Part shown: piece by piece, positions 1 to 9,093 of the stretch
How the letters are laid out: each line of letters opens with the position of its first letter
Numbering within the stretch: the stretch's first letter is position 1
Source: Flavobacterium nitratireducens
GTDB taxonomy: Bacteria; Bacteroidota; Bacteroidia; Flavobacteriales; Flavobacteriaceae
Length of the DNA stretch: 64,000 bases
Assembly: GCF_029625335.1 (NCBI RefSeq)
Contig: NZ_CP121111.1
Coordinates: 372,001 to 436,000, forward strand
Reading direction: 5' to 3'
Notes under the pieces: model-generated
Databases searched by the model: none
What the model was told of the DNA's origin: nothing
Seen by the model: only the letters and a program-made list of their open reading frames with translations
Made by a program: the position numbers and the translations under genes

Positions 1-1
1 T

Positions 2-637
2 GTTGCTACTATCCAAGTTCAATCTTCCCGACCTGTATTTAATTCTTCATACGAAACTCCTGTTTTAAATATTAACGATAAAGATTTTGGTTTTACGTAT
101 ACTGAATTTGAAAATTTAGTATTTAATGCAAATACTTTTCAAACGAATTTAATTTCTGTAATTTCTTTTTATACCTACATTATTTTAGGTTCTGATCGCG
201 ATACTTTTGAAATGAAAGCTGGTGATGAGAATTTTCAAATTGCACAAACTATCGCAACTGTTGCGCAGCAAAGTGGATATAAAGGCTGGAGTCAATTAGA
301 CGGAAACCAAAATCGCTATTTTTTAATCAACGATTTATTGTCGCCTACCTATACTGAAATTCGAAAAACGGTTTTCGATTATCACCAAGGATTGGATCAA
401 ATGACTGATAATGTGAAGACAGCTAAAGAAAGAGTAAAAACAGCCATTTTAGGTTTGAATAAATTGTATAATTCAAAACCTAATGCTTATTTAACCCGTG
501 TTTTTTTTGATGCCAAATCAGACGAAATTACTTCAGTTTTTACAGGCGGACCAAGTATTCCCATCACAGATTTAGTTGATAATTTGAATAAAATTTCGCC
601 TATTAATTCTGGTAAATGGGCCGCACTTAAATATTAA
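2..637 (+). CDS. PorD-like DUF4835 protein, C-terminal part (5' end outside window)
   Basis: The reading frame is open from base 2, so the protein begins before the window; 211 residues and the stop are visible. The sequence resembles the DUF4835 family, which is annotated as PorD and linked to type IX secretion. Members are periplasmic or outer-membrane-associated proteins of roughly 300 residues, so about the last two thirds would be present. No motif here identifies a reaction. It lies 52 bp upstream of recN on the same strand, an arrangement I recall from flavobacteria, where a coaBC-like gene often precedes it. The name rests on overall resemblance and gene context, not on a catalytic signature. 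Confidence 0.7.
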   Translation, partial: VATIQVQSSRPVFNSSYETPVLNINDKDFGFTYTEFENLVFNANTFQTNLISVISFYTYIILGSDRDTFEMKAGDENFQIAQTIATVAQQSGYKGWSQLDGNQNRYFLINDLLSPTYTEIRKTVFDYHQGLDQMTDNVKTAKERVKTAILGLNKLYNSKPNAYLTRVFFDAKSDEITSVFTGGPSIPITDLVDNLNKISPINSGKWAALKY

Positions 638-689
638 TTATTTTTTGAAATTTAAAATTTCTTCATAAAACTCATAATAAATACAAGTA

Positions 690-2342
690 ATGATTACTGC
701 GCTATCAATAAAAAATTATGCTTTAATTGAGAGATTGACGATTGATTTTTCTAAAGGATTTTCAATTATTACTGGTGAAACAGGAGCAGGAAAATCGATT
801 ATATTAGGTGCTTTAGGATTAGTTTTAGGAAAAAGAGCCGATTTAACTTCGTTAAAAAACAAAGAAGAAAAATGCATTATTGAAGCGCAATTTGATATTT
901 CAAAATACAATTTAAAAGCTTTTTTCGAAGCAAATGAATTGGATTATGAAGAAGAAACGATAATAAGAAGAGAAATTCTACCTTCAGGAAAATCACGTGC
1001 ATTTGTGAATGATAGTCCGGTAAACTTACAAGAATTGCAGGATTTAGGTTTGTTTTTAATTGATATACATTCGCAACAACAAACCAGAGAATTGACGGAT
1101 GAAAATGTACAGTTTGATATTATCGATGCAATTGCAGTGAATCAAGAAATTATATCAGAATATCAGTCACTTCTTAAAAGTTATAAATCGGATAAATCAA
1201 AATTAAATTCGCTTATAAAAAAACAAAGTGAATCTAATAAAGAAAAAGAGTATCATACTTTTTTATTGAACGAATTGCAAACGGCTCAATTAAAAGCTGG
1301 GGAACAGGAAGAATTAGAAAGTGTTTTTGAAAAACTTAATAATGTTGAAAGTATTCGTGAGGCTATTGATAAATCTTTAGCTATTTCCAACGAAGAGCAA
1401 TTTGGTGTTTCCGGAAATTTGAAAGAGATTAAAAACGCACTTTCTAAAATTGCTTCTTTTGCACCCGAATATCAGGAATTGTTAGAGCGTATAACAAGCT
1501 TAGCTATTGAATTTGATGATATTTCTAGTGAAATGAATCGTTGTTCGGAAAAAATTGTTTTGGATCCAGAACAATTGGAACAAACCAATCAAAAATTACA
1601 ACTAATTTACAATTTACAAAAGAAGCATCAAGTAGCTACGGTTGACGAATTATTAGAAATTCAATTACAATTAGAAAATGAAGTCGTTGAATTAGGAAAT
1701 ATTGAAGAGGAAATTGCTCATTTGAATGCTGAAATTATTCAAAAAACTACTCAATTAGATATCTTAGCCAATACGATTCACAATAATAGGGTAGAAGCGA
1801 TTCCGCTTTTATCTGAAAAGATGATAGGAATTTTGGCTACTTTAGGAATGCCAAATGTTCGTTTTAATATAGAAGTTACGCAAGGCGAAAGTTATTTTGC
1901 AAACGGAAATGATGAATTGCAATTTTTATTTTCAGCTAATAAAGGAACTGATTTTGGTTTGTTGAAAAAAGTAGCTTCAGGAGGGGAGATGTCACGTATC
2001 ATGCTGGCTGTTAAAGCTATTTTGGCACAATACTCCAAATTACCAACATTAATTTTCGACGAAATTGATACAGGAGTTTCGGGAGAAATTGCCATCAAAA
2101 TGGGAGAGATTATGAAACAAATGAGTCATACAATGCAAATTTTTGCTATTACTCATTTACCGCAAATTGCGGCAAAAGGAGATGCTCATTTTAAAGTTTC
2201 AAAATCTACGATAGGTGATGATACTCAATCGGAGTTGAAATTATTGACAGATGATGAAAGAGTGGTGGAAATTGCTCAAATGTTATCGGGTGCAATAATT
2301 TCTGATTCGGCTCTAAATCATGCTAAAGCCTTGTTGAACTAA
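690..2342 (+). CDS. recN: DNA repair protein RecN
   Basis: SMC-like ATPase of recombinational double-strand break repair, 550 residues, a normal RecN length. The Walker A motif GETGAGKS lies near residues 29-36. A long coiled-coil region fills the middle (about 150-370). The ABC signature ASGGEMSRIM and the Walker B stretch LIFDEIDTGVSG lie near residues 430-470, followed by an ITHLPQIA switch region typical of RecN. The ATG follows the DUF4835 gene by 52 bp, so the two may be cotranscribed. A likely promoter for the next gene (fabV) overlaps the recN 3' end. Intact, with nothing unusual. Confidence 0.97.
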   Translation: MITALSIKNYALIERLTIDFSKGFSIITGETGAGKSIILGALGLVLGKRADLTSLKNKEEKCIIEAQFDISKYNLKAFFEANELDYEEETIIRREILPSGKSRAFVNDSPVNLQELQDLGLFLIDIHSQQQTRELTDENVQFDIIDAIAVNQEIISEYQSLLKSYKSDKSKLNSLIKKQSESNKEKEYHTFLLNELQTAQLKAGEQEELESVFEKLNNVESIREAIDKSLAISNEEQFGVSGNLKEIKNALSKIASFAPEYQELLERITSLAIEFDDISSEMNRCSEKIVLDPEQLEQTNQKLQLIYNLQKKHQVATVDELLEIQLQLENEVVELGNIEEEIAHLNAEIIQKTTQLDILANTIHNNRVEAIPLLSEKMIGILATLGMPNVRFNIEVTQGESYFANGNDELQFLFSANKGTDFGLLKKVASGGEMSRIMLAVKAILAQYSKLPTLIFDEIDTGVSGEIAIKMGEIMKQMSHTMQIFAITHLPQIAAKGDAHFKVSKSTIGDDTQSELKLLTDDERVVEIAQMLSGAIISDSALNHAKALLN

Positions 2343-2359
2343 AAAATTGCCCTATATTT
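2331..2359 (+). promoter_or_regulatory. Bacteroidota-type promoter for fabV
   Basis: TTG at 2331-2333 is followed after 18 bp by TATATTTG at 2352-2359, a full match to the TANNTTTG -7 box at usual spacing. The predicted transcript starts near 2366 and gives a leader of about 75 nt before the fabV ATG. The -33 box overlaps the recN 3' end. Confidence 0.5.
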
Positions 2360-2441
2360 GCCAACCAAAAATAATAGCTTTTTGATTAAAGTTGTTCATG
2401 GATTGCTTAAAGAAAAAATTAAAATATAATATTGATACATT

Positions 2442-3635
2442 ATGATCATAGAACCTAGAATGAGAGGATTTATTTGCTTAACAGCACACCCTGCTGGATG
2501 CGAGCAAAATGTTAAAAATCAAATTGATTATGTTAAATCAAAAGGAGCAATTGATGGTGCTAAAAAAGTATTGGTAATTGGTGCTTCTACTGGATTTGGT
2601 TTAGCTTCAAGAATTTCAAGTGCTTTTGGTTCTGATGCCGCTACAATTGGAGTGTTTTTTGAAAAACCACCTATGCCTGGGAAAACGGCTTCACCGGGAT
2701 GGTACAATTCTGCGGCTTTTGAAAAAGAGGCTCACAAAGCAGGTCTATATGCAAAAAGTATCAATGGAGATGCTTTCTCTAATGAGGTAAAAAGAGAGAC
2801 TTTAGATTTAATTAAAGCTGATTTGGGTCAGGTTGATTTAGTAATTTATAGTTTAGCTTCACCAGTACGTACAAATCCTAATACAGGTGTTACGCACCGT
2901 TCTGTTTTGAAACCAATTGGAGGAACTTTTACTAATAAAACAGTAGATTTTCATACTGGAAAAGTTTCAGAAGTTTCTATCGAACCATGTTCTGGTGATG
3001 ATATCGAAAATACAATCGCTGTTATGGGTGGAGAAGACTGGGCTATGTGGATCGATGCTTTAAAAGCTGAAAATTTATTGGCACCTGGAGCTACAACGGT
3101 TGCCTATTCTTATATTGGGCCAGAGGTAACTGAGGCTGTATATAGAAAAGGAACAATTGGTAGAGCTAAAGATCATTTAGAAGCTACTTCTTTTACCATT
3201 TCAGATAGTTTAGCTGATATTAACGGTAAAGCATATGTTTCTGTTAATAAAGCATTAGTGACACAAGCGAGTTCGGCAATTCCTGTAATTCCATTGTATA
3301 TTTCCTTATTGTATAAAACAATGAAAGAAAAAGGGATTCACGAAGGGTGTATTGAACAAATTCAACGTTTATACCAACAAAGATTATTTACAGGTGCTGA
3401 TGTTCCTGTGGACGAAAAAGGAAGAATCCGTATTGACGATTGGGAAATGCGAGAAGATGTTCAGGCTAATGTGGCTAAATTATGGCTTGAGGCTACAACC
3501 GAAAATCTTTCAGAAATTGGTGATTTAGAAGGGTATAGAAAAGATTTTTATAACTTATTCGGATTTGATTTAGCTGGTGTTGATTATAAAACAGAAGCTA
3601 ACGAAATGGTTCAGGTTGAAAGCATAGCGCAATAA
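2442..3635 (+). CDS. fabV: Enoyl-ACP/trans-2-enoyl-CoA reductase FabV
   Basis: NADH-dependent reductase for the last step of each fatty-acid elongation cycle, in the FabV/Ter branch of the short-chain dehydrogenase superfamily. The 397-residue length is typical and much longer than FabI. The nucleotide-binding loop GASTGFG is at residues 47-53. The catalytic pair Tyr234 and Lys243 has the Y-x8-K spacing that separates FabV from FabI (Y-x6-K). FabV enzymes are usually little affected by triclosan; that is family knowledge and not shown here. The gene appears monocistronic, with its own promoter upstream and a strong hairpin downstream. Confidence 0.95.
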   Translation: MIIEPRMRGFICLTAHPAGCEQNVKNQIDYVKSKGAIDGAKKVLVIGASTGFGLASRISSAFGSDAATIGVFFEKPPMPGKTASPGWYNSAAFEKEAHKAGLYAKSINGDAFSNEVKRETLDLIKADLGQVDLVIYSLASPVRTNPNTGVTHRSVLKPIGGTFTNKTVDFHTGKVSEVSIEPCSGDDIENTIAVMGGEDWAMWIDALKAENLLAPGATTVAYSYIGPEVTEAVYRKGTIGRAKDHLEATSFTISDSLADINGKAYVSVNKALVTQASSAIPVIPLYISLLYKTMKEKGIHEGCIEQIQRLYQQRLFTGADVPVDEKGRIRIDDWEMREDVQANVAKLWLEATTENLSEIGDLEGYRKDFYNLFGFDLAGVDYKTEANEMVQVESIAQ

Positions 3636-3670
3636 TTTTCAACTAAAATTACAAAGATAAATTAGTGATT

Positions 3671-3713
3671 CGCCTTAATTTTAAATGTATAAAAAGCATT
3701 TAAAGTTAAGGCG
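3671..3713 (+). terminator. Long hairpin downstream of fabV
   Basis: A 17-bp stem (3671-3687 with 3697-3713) is complete apart from one G-T wobble, with a 9-nt loop. It begins CGCCTTAA and ends TTAAGGCG, 35 bp after the fabV stop. The following tract is only moderately T-rich, so it is a probable terminator but could also be an RNA-stability hairpin. Confidence 0.6.
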
Positions 3714-3785
3714 AATTGTTGTTTAAAGTCTATCTTTGTTAAAAAATTACATTTATATTGTATCATTAATACCTTTTTTAAGAAT

Positions 3786-4790
3786 ATGTATTTTTCTTTG
3801 ATTATTCCTGTATATAATCGTCCGGATGAAGTAGATGAACTTTTGGATAGTTTATCAAAATTAGATTATAAAGAAGCTTTTGAAGTTGTTATAGTGGAAG
3901 ATGGCTCTTCTATTCGTTGTGATGATATAGTCCGAAAATATGCAGGTAAGCTCGCAATGGCGTATCATTTTAAAGAAAACTCAGGACCTGGGGATTCTAG
4001 AAATTATGGAATGAAAGTAGCAAAAGGTGACTATTTTATCATTTTTGATTCAGATTGTATTATTCCAGCTGAATATTTATCTGAGGTAGATAAGGCTTTG
4101 AAAGAGAATTATGTAGATTGTTTTGGTGGTCCTGATCGTGCTTTAAAAAGTTTTTCGGATATTCAAAAAGCAATTAATTTTGCAATGACTTCGTTTTTAA
4201 CTACTGGAGGAATTCGTGGAGGTTCGGAAAAAATTGGAAAATTTCAGCCTCGTAGTTTTAATATGGGAATTTCTCGTAAAGCATTTGAGGCTTCTAAAGG
4301 TTTTGGGAATATTCATCCAGGAGAAGATCCGGATTTATCCATACGTTTATGGAATTTAGGTTTTGAAACAAGATTGATTCCTACAGCCTATGTGTATCAT
4401 AAAAGAAGGATTGATTGGGAAAAGTTTTCAATTCAGGTAAATAAATTTGGTAAAGCAAGACCAATTTTAAATAGTTGGTATCCTCAGTATAGTAAGTTAA
4501 CTTTCTTTTTTCCAACTTTTTTTGTTATCGGATTAGCACTTTCTGTTGCTTTATTGGTATTTACTTATGATTTTTTATCTAAATTGTATTGTGTTTACTT
4601 TTTCATGATTTTTTTAGTTTCAACCTATCAAAATAGGAGTGTCAAAATTGGTTATTTATCGGTTACAGCAGTTTGGAAACAATTTTTAGGTTACGGAATG
4701 GGTTTTATGGAATCCTATTATAAAGTGATTATTTTAAAACAAAAACCGGAAGTAGCTTTTCCTAATTTATTTTTCAATGTAAAAAAATGA
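3786..4790 (+). CDS. Family 2 glycosyltransferase, membrane-anchored
   Basis: The N-terminal part is a GT-A fold of glycosyltransferase family 2. It starts SLIIPVYNRPDEVDELL, followed by a VVIVEDGS segment and a DSD metal-binding motif in FDSDCIIPAEYL near residue 95. An HPGEDPDLS segment near residue 178 resembles the acceptor-side ED motif. Two hydrophobic stretches near residues 240-285 would anchor it in the inner membrane with the enzyme in the cytoplasm. It probably transfers a nucleotide-sugar residue to a lipid or polysaccharide; the substrate cannot be told. The stop overlaps the coaE start by 4 bp, so the two genes are translationally coupled. Confidence 0.85.
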   Translation: MYFSLIIPVYNRPDEVDELLDSLSKLDYKEAFEVVIVEDGSSIRCDDIVRKYAGKLAMAYHFKENSGPGDSRNYGMKVAKGDYFIIFDSDCIIPAEYLSEVDKALKENYVDCFGGPDRALKSFSDIQKAINFAMTSFLTTGGIRGGSEKIGKFQPRSFNMGISRKAFEASKGFGNIHPGEDPDLSIRLWNLGFETRLIPTAYVYHKRRIDWEKFSIQVNKFGKARPILNSWYPQYSKLTFFFPTFFVIGLALSVALLVFTYDFLSKLYCVYFFMIFLVSTYQNRSVKIGYLSVTAVWKQFLGYGMGFMESYYKVIILKQKPEVAFPNLFFNVKK

Positions 4791-5374
4791 AGCCGAAAAT
4801 CATTGGTTTAACAGGAGGAATTGGCAGTGGTAAATCCACAATAGCTAATTATTTATTTTCTTTAGGTTATCCTGTTTATATTGCTGATAATGCAGGTAGG
4901 AAAGTGATGCAGGAGCAAGAAGTTCTAGATGCGATTAAAGAGAAATTTGGCCTAGAAATTTTTGAGAATAATCAATTAAACAGAGCTAAACTGGCACAAA
5001 TTGTATTTAATGATCCCGTTCAATTAAAAGCTTTAAATGCTATTGTGCATCCTGCTGTTAGAAAGGATTTTAAAAATTGGCTGACACAGCATCAGGAATC
5101 AAATTTGGTTTTTTATGAATCCGCTATTTTATTTGAAAGCGGTAGTTATACAGATTTTGACAATATAATAACGGTAACAGCACCAATAGAAACCAGAATT
5201 TCAAGGGTTTTAGAAAGAGATGATACTGACAGAACGCAAATTTTGAATCGAATGAAGGCTCAATGGACAGATGATGAACGTATTTCAAAGAGTGATTTTG
5301 TTATAGAAAATATAAATATTAATCTCGCAAAGCGAAAAATGGATGAATTTCTTAAAATTTTATCGATTAATTAA
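4787..5374 (+). CDS. coaE: Dephospho-CoA kinase
   Basis: Phosphorylates the 3'-hydroxyl of dephospho-CoA, the last step of coenzyme A synthesis, in the cytoplasm. At 195 residues it has normal size. The P-loop GLTGGIGSGKST is at residues 6-17. The conserved IVHPAVR segment of the CoA-binding region lies near residue 85, and the lid-domain arginines are in the RDDTDRTQILNRM region. The ATG sits inside the end of the glycosyltransferase gene (ATGA overlap), so translation is likely coupled. The histidine kinase gene follows after about 70 bp. Confidence 0.96.
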   Translation: MKPKIIGLTGGIGSGKSTIANYLFSLGYPVYIADNAGRKVMQEQEVLDAIKEKFGLEIFENNQLNRAKLAQIVFNDPVQLKALNAIVHPAVRKDFKNWLTQHQESNLVFYESAILFESGSYTDFDNIITVTAPIETRISRVLERDDTDRTQILNRMKAQWTDDERISKSDFVIENININLAKRKMDEFLKILSIN

Positions 5375-5445
5375 TTGAAACGCCAGATGTTAATGTTTGG
5401 TTAATGTATTATCAGGCATAATGTTAAAATATTAATTTTGTTTTG

Positions 5446-7029
5446 ATGAATAAATTATTTTTTAGATTTCTTGTTCTTTTGATGAGTTTGTCCCTGATAG
5501 GGATAATACTTGTTCAGGTGTATTGGTTTAATACCTCTTTTAAAAACAATGATGATCAATTTGGTTATCATGTTACACAAGTAATAGATAATGTTGCTGA
5601 TAAAATTGAAAAACAAGAGGCTTATAACTTTTATGCTAAATACAATAGTTATAAAGATAGCACAGGTAAGTTACCTAAAAAAGAAGATTTATCCGAGATT
5701 TATTACGTCCAAAAAGATTTAAAAACGAATAAAACAATCGTTTATTCTAATAGTATCATTTCTGAAGATTACGATATTACGGCTGATTTATTTAATAAAA
5801 AATTTAGTAGTGAACGATTTAAAAGTTTAAGTGCGAAAAGAGTAACTGAAGTTTATAATAACAATAATATTGATAAACCTGGTGTACAGCAAAATTTAGT
5901 TCCGAATGAAATAACAAAAAAATCCGGAAATTTAGATGTACTGGACAATGCGCAGTTTGAAATTTTCTTTAAAGATATAGCTTCTGCAATGCCTTTGGAA
6001 GAAAGGGTGTCTATGGAAACCCTACAAAGACTCATTAAAAAAGAATTAGAAGTATATGGAGTTGATACAAAATTTGAGTTTGCCATTTTTAGTAATGGAA
6101 TTGAAACGAAAATAAAATCAAATGGGTTTCATTTTGACAGAGAGGCTACCTATTCCGTTCCAATTTTAGCAGATAATGAAGGGAATGAAAAATATCGATT
6201 GTCAATTACTTTTCCCCACAAGAAGCGATTTCTTTTGTCAGAATTAGTAAGTATAACAATCTTATCGATCGTCTTTACGTTAATTATTTTAATTGCATAC
6301 ACAAGTGCTTTAAATCAGTTGATCCGTCAACGTCAAATATCGGAGATTAAGACCGATTTTATAAACAATATGACGCATGAGTTTAAAACACCTATTGCTA
6401 CCATTAATTTAGCTTTAGATGCTATTAAAAACCCAAAGATTATTGAAGATAAGGAAAAAGTTTTTCGCTATTTACAAATGATTAGGGATGAAAATAAACG
6501 AATGCATGCTCAAGTAGAAAATGTATTACGTATTTCTAAACTAGAGAAAAAAGAATTAGATATCGAAAAAGGGTCAAGTAATGTAGAAGATGTTATTTAT
6601 GATGCTATTGAGCATGTAAATTTGATTTTGCAAGACAGAGGAGGAGTAATAAGAAATCATTTTGAAGCTGTACGAACTACTGTTTTGATTAATGAAGTGC
6701 ATTTTACAAATGTTATTGTGAATATTTTGGAAAATGCAATTAAATATTCTCCAGAAGAACCACAAATAGATATTTATACAGAGAATATTAAAGATATGAT
6801 TCTCATAAAGGTAAAAGATCAAGGATTAGGAATGAGTAAAGTGGCTCAGAAAAGGGTTTTTGAAAAATTTTATCGAGAGCATACCGGAGATTTACATAAT
6901 GTTAAAGGTCATGGTTTAGGCTTGGCTTATGTAAAAAGAATAGTAGAGGACCACAACGGTCAAGTTTATGTAGAAAGCGAAAAGGGAAAAGGAAGTACCT
7001 TCATTATAAAATTACCTCTAATAAATTAG
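5446..7029 (+). CDS. Two-component sensor histidine kinase, RprX-like
   Basis: A 527-residue membrane sensor kinase. One transmembrane segment lies at about residues 7-27 and another at about 265-288, enclosing a periplasmic sensor region of some 235 residues with no recognised ligand domain. The HisKA motif NNMTHEFKTP carries the phospho-accepting His311. The ATPase domain shows the N box (NILENAIKYS), G1 (DQGLGMS) and G2 (GHGLGLAY). The in-frame TTG three bases earlier (5443) is less likely than the ATG used here. The response regulator starts 3 bp downstream, so the pair is one operon. Architecture and partner recall Bacteroides RprX; the stimulus is unknown. Confidence 0.9.
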   Translation: MNKLFFRFLVLLMSLSLIGIILVQVYWFNTSFKNNDDQFGYHVTQVIDNVADKIEKQEAYNFYAKYNSYKDSTGKLPKKEDLSEIYYVQKDLKTNKTIVYSNSIISEDYDITADLFNKKFSSERFKSLSAKRVTEVYNNNNIDKPGVQQNLVPNEITKKSGNLDVLDNAQFEIFFKDIASAMPLEERVSMETLQRLIKKELEVYGVDTKFEFAIFSNGIETKIKSNGFHFDREATYSVPILADNEGNEKYRLSITFPHKKRFLLSELVSITILSIVFTLIILIAYTSALNQLIRQRQISEIKTDFINNMTHEFKTPIATINLALDAIKNPKIIEDKEKVFRYLQMIRDENKRMHAQVENVLRISKLEKKELDIEKGSSNVEDVIYDAIEHVNLILQDRGGVIRNHFEAVRTTVLINEVHFTNVIVNILENAIKYSPEEPQIDIYTENIKDMILIKVKDQGLGMSKVAQKRVFEKFYREHTGDLHNVKGHGLGLAYVKRIVEDHNGQVYVESEKGKGSTFIIKLPLIN

Positions 7030-7032
7030 ATT

Positions 7033-7743
7033 ATGGAAAATAGCAATAAAAAAATTCTCTTAGTAGAAGATGACTTGAATTTTGGAGCTGTACTTAAAGA
7101 TTATTTGATGTTAAATGACTTTGATGTTACTTTAGCAAAAAATGGTATGGAAGGTTTTGAGAAGTTTAAAAAAGATTCTTATGATTTGTGTATACTAGAT
7201 GTAATGATGCCTTACAAAGATGGTTATACATTAGCTAAAGAAATAAGAGAGAAAAATGCCGATGTGCCTATTATCTTCCTTACAGCTAAATCAATGAAAG
7301 AAGATGTTTTAAAAGGATATAAAGCAGGTGCTGATGATTATTTGAATAAGCCATTTGACTCTGAAGTTCTATTGATGAAAATCAAAGCAATTATTCAAAG
7401 AAAAGCTTCTGATGTCAAAACAGAACAAGTGCCATTTGAGTTCACAATTGGTAAATTTCATTTGAATTCTAAATTACGTTTCTTAAGTTTTGCTGGTGAA
7501 GAACCAGTTAAACTTTCTCCAAAGGAGAATGAATTATTAAAAATGTTAATTCTTCATGAGAATGATTTAATGCCAAGAGAACTGGCTCTTACTAAAATTT
7601 GGAGAGATGATAACTATTTTACTTCTAGAAGTATGGATGTTTATATTGCCAAATTGCGTAAATATTTGAAACAAGATGAAGATGTTGAAATTTTAAATAT
7701 TCATGGTGAAGGTTTCCGATTGGTAATTAAAAATAAAGCTTAA
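7033..7743 (+). CDS. OmpR-family response regulator, RprY-like
   Basis: A 236-residue transcription factor. The receiver domain fills residues 1-120, with acidic residues Asp13/Asp14, phospho-acceptor Asp56 in LCILDVMMP, the conserved Thr in IIFLTAKS, and Lys in DDYLNKPFD. A winged-helix DNA-binding domain of the Trans_reg_C type occupies about 135-232, with SPKENELLKML and the recognition segment SRSMDVYIAKLRKYL. It is the cognate partner of the kinase 3 bp upstream. Resemblance to Bacteroides RprY is likely but not certain. A terminator follows 25 bp after the stop, closing the operon. Confidence 0.93.
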   Translation: MENSNKKILLVEDDLNFGAVLKDYLMLNDFDVTLAKNGMEGFEKFKKDSYDLCILDVMMPYKDGYTLAKEIREKNADVPIIFLTAKSMKEDVLKGYKAGADDYLNKPFDSEVLLMKIKAIIQRKASDVKTEQVPFEFTIGKFHLNSKLRFLSFAGEEPVKLSPKENELLKMLILHENDLMPRELALTKIWRDDNYFTSRSMDVYIAKLRKYLKQDEDVEILNIHGEGFRLVIKNKA

Positions 7744-7768
7744 TAATTAAAGTTTTGAAGCTAAGATT

Positions 7769-7800
7769 GCCCCGATAGTATATACTTTTGGGGCTTTTTT
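7769..7800 (+). terminator. Rho-independent terminator after the response regulator
   Basis: GCCCC at 7769-7773 pairs with GGGGC at 7790-7794, and six T residues follow directly. It ends the kinase/regulator operon just before the insertion sequence. Confidence 0.75.
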
Positions 7801-7832
7801 ATGAATTTTTGTTTTTAAAAAATGGTTTAATA

Positions 7833-7848
7833 GTCAAAAATGGTTGGT
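7833..7848 (+). repeat. Left terminal inverted repeat of the IS
   Basis: GTCAAAAATGGTTGGT, perfectly complementary to 9078-9093. Homology stops abruptly after the inner GGTTGGT. Confidence 0.85.
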
Positions 7849-7886
7849 AAAAACGCTGCAAAGCATTGTGAAATATGATGTTTCCG

Positions 7887-7922
7887 AAAGTTTATTGAAA
7901 TTCGTTTCAATAAACTTTTTTT
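7887..7922 (+). terminator. Perfect hairpin just inside the IS, before the transposase start
   Basis: A 14-bp perfect stem (7887-7900 with 7905-7918) closes on a TTCG tetraloop, and the T run extends to 7922. It has the shape of an intrinsic terminator and ends 5 bp before the transposase ATG. Read-through RNA from outside promoters would be terminated, or folded so that the start is hidden. This is a known way for IS elements to limit impinging transcription; its role here is inferred from position. Confidence 0.65.
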
Positions 7923-7926
7923 ATTT

Positions 7927-8899
7927 ATGAATAACTCAAAAAAAGCGCTGTCCCACATGTAAAAGTCTTCAAACTATTAAATGGGGAAAAAGAGAAAATA
8001 AACAACGATTTAAGTGCAAAGATTGCGGACAATTATTTACATCAAATAATAAATCAGTTTCGGATTCTAATAAAGAAATTTGGTTTAGAAACTGGGTAAT
8101 AGGGAAAGATACATTTGATAAAATATCGGTCGAATCAGGGTATAGCAAAAGTACATTACAACGTTATTTTTCTAAAATGCTATCCAAAGCTCCAATTTTA
8201 GAATTTAGTTCAACAGATGAAATTTACCTGGTAATTGATGGAACTTATTTTCCTAACGATATTTGTCTGGTGGTTTATAGAAACTTTCATTTAAAGTCGA
8301 CACAGCTTTATAGAATGACTAATGGAGAGCATTTTGAAGAAATAGCAGAAGACTTGCAAAATTTATTAAGTCTAGGAATCAAAATAAAAAGCATTACATC
8401 TGATGGAGATAAATCATCTATAAAGGCCATTAAAAAAGTTTGTCCAAGAGTACCTTTTCAACGATGTTTAGTCCATGTTTCAAGAATGTGTAGAATATGG
8501 CTTACACAGAACCCTAAACATAAATCAGGTTTTGAACTCAAACAAATAGCAATAAAAATCCATCATATTGATTCTGAATACAAACGACAATTATGGCTAA
8601 TAGAACTCATTCAATGGGAAGAACGATATAGAGATTTTATTAACCAAAAATCATCTAATATTGAAACAGGAAGATATTGGTATACTCATAAAATGGTTAG
8701 AAGATCATTTAATGTAATCAAAAAAGCTATACCTAATATGTTCCTGTACTTGAAGGATGACAAAATACCCAACTCAACAAACTCTCTAGAATCCTTTTTT
8801 GGACACTTAAAAGGCAACTTGAATATCCATAGAGGATTAAGTTTAGCCAATAGGAAGAACTTCTTGAAATGGTATTTATATTATAAAAACCAAATCTGA
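7927..8899 (+). CDS. IS256-superfamily transposase, disrupted near the N-terminus
   Basis: The natural start is ATG at 7927 (MNNSKK), but that frame stops after ten codons. The rest of the protein is read in a frame one base ahead, from about 7946 to 8899. Removing one base from the A7 run at 7938-7944 joins them into MNNSKKRCPTCKSL. The joined protein has a zinc ribbon (CPTC, then CKDCG), a helix-turn-helix-like segment, and a DDE domain with Asp in LVIDGTYF, Asp in ITSDGDKS, C-x2-H in RCLVHV, and Glu in NSLESFFGHLK. These match IS256/Mutator enzymes of the IS1249 type. An uninterrupted reading from 8177 would lack the zinc ribbon. The element is either inactive, misread in the A run, or uses a +1 shift. 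Confidence 0.8.
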
Positions 8900-8944
8900 A
8901 ATAGGTTTTTCTAAGCCATATCAGATTGCCGATAATTAAACAAA

Positions 8945-8971
8945 AAAAGGATAGCTAAAAACTATCCTTTT
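8945..8971 (+). terminator. Hairpin after the transposase gene
   Basis: AAAAGGATAG (8945-8954) pairs with CTATCCTTTT (8962-8971) around a 7-nt loop. It lies 45 bp after the transposase stop, still inside the IS. The A-rich left arm and T-rich right arm allow function on either strand. Confidence 0.55.
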
Positions 8972-9077
8972 AATTATCGTATAATCATCAAATTTATTGC
9001 TGGTTGGTTGCTCCTCAGCAGAGCCAACTTCCTCTTCAATTTGACAGCCTAATTTAACTAATCCAAAATGAAAAATC

Positions 9078-9093
9078 ACCAACCATTTTTGAC
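9078..9093 (-). repeat. Right terminal inverted repeat of the IS
   Basis: The exact reverse complement of 7833-7848. The EamA start codon is 22 bp beyond it. Confidence 0.85.

Larger units (their letters stand above)
7833..9093 (+). mobile_element. IS256-superfamily (IS1249-like) insertion sequence, about 1.26 kb
   Basis: A 16-bp perfect terminal inverted repeat (GTCAAAAATGGTTGGT at 7833-7848 and its complement at 9078-9093) encloses one transposase gene. The transposase has a zinc ribbon, DDE residues and the C-x2-H motif of Mutator/IS256 enzymes. I see no 8- or 9-bp target duplication: the flanks read ...GTTTAATA and CACATTAC.... Either the true ends lie a base or two away, the element has been rearranged, or the duplication has decayed. 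The right end is 22 bp before the EamA gene start. Confidence 0.85.

Noticed and set aside
5433..5440. TAATTTTG as a promoter for the histidine kinase gene
   Set aside because: It matches the -7 box but ends 5 bp before the ATG, which would start RNA at or inside the gene, and no TTG lies at proper spacing.
7927..8000. Programmed -1 frameshift for the transposase
   Set aside because: A run of A residues is present, but the body of the protein is one base ahead, so a -1 shift would give the wrong frame. Only +1 or -2 fits.
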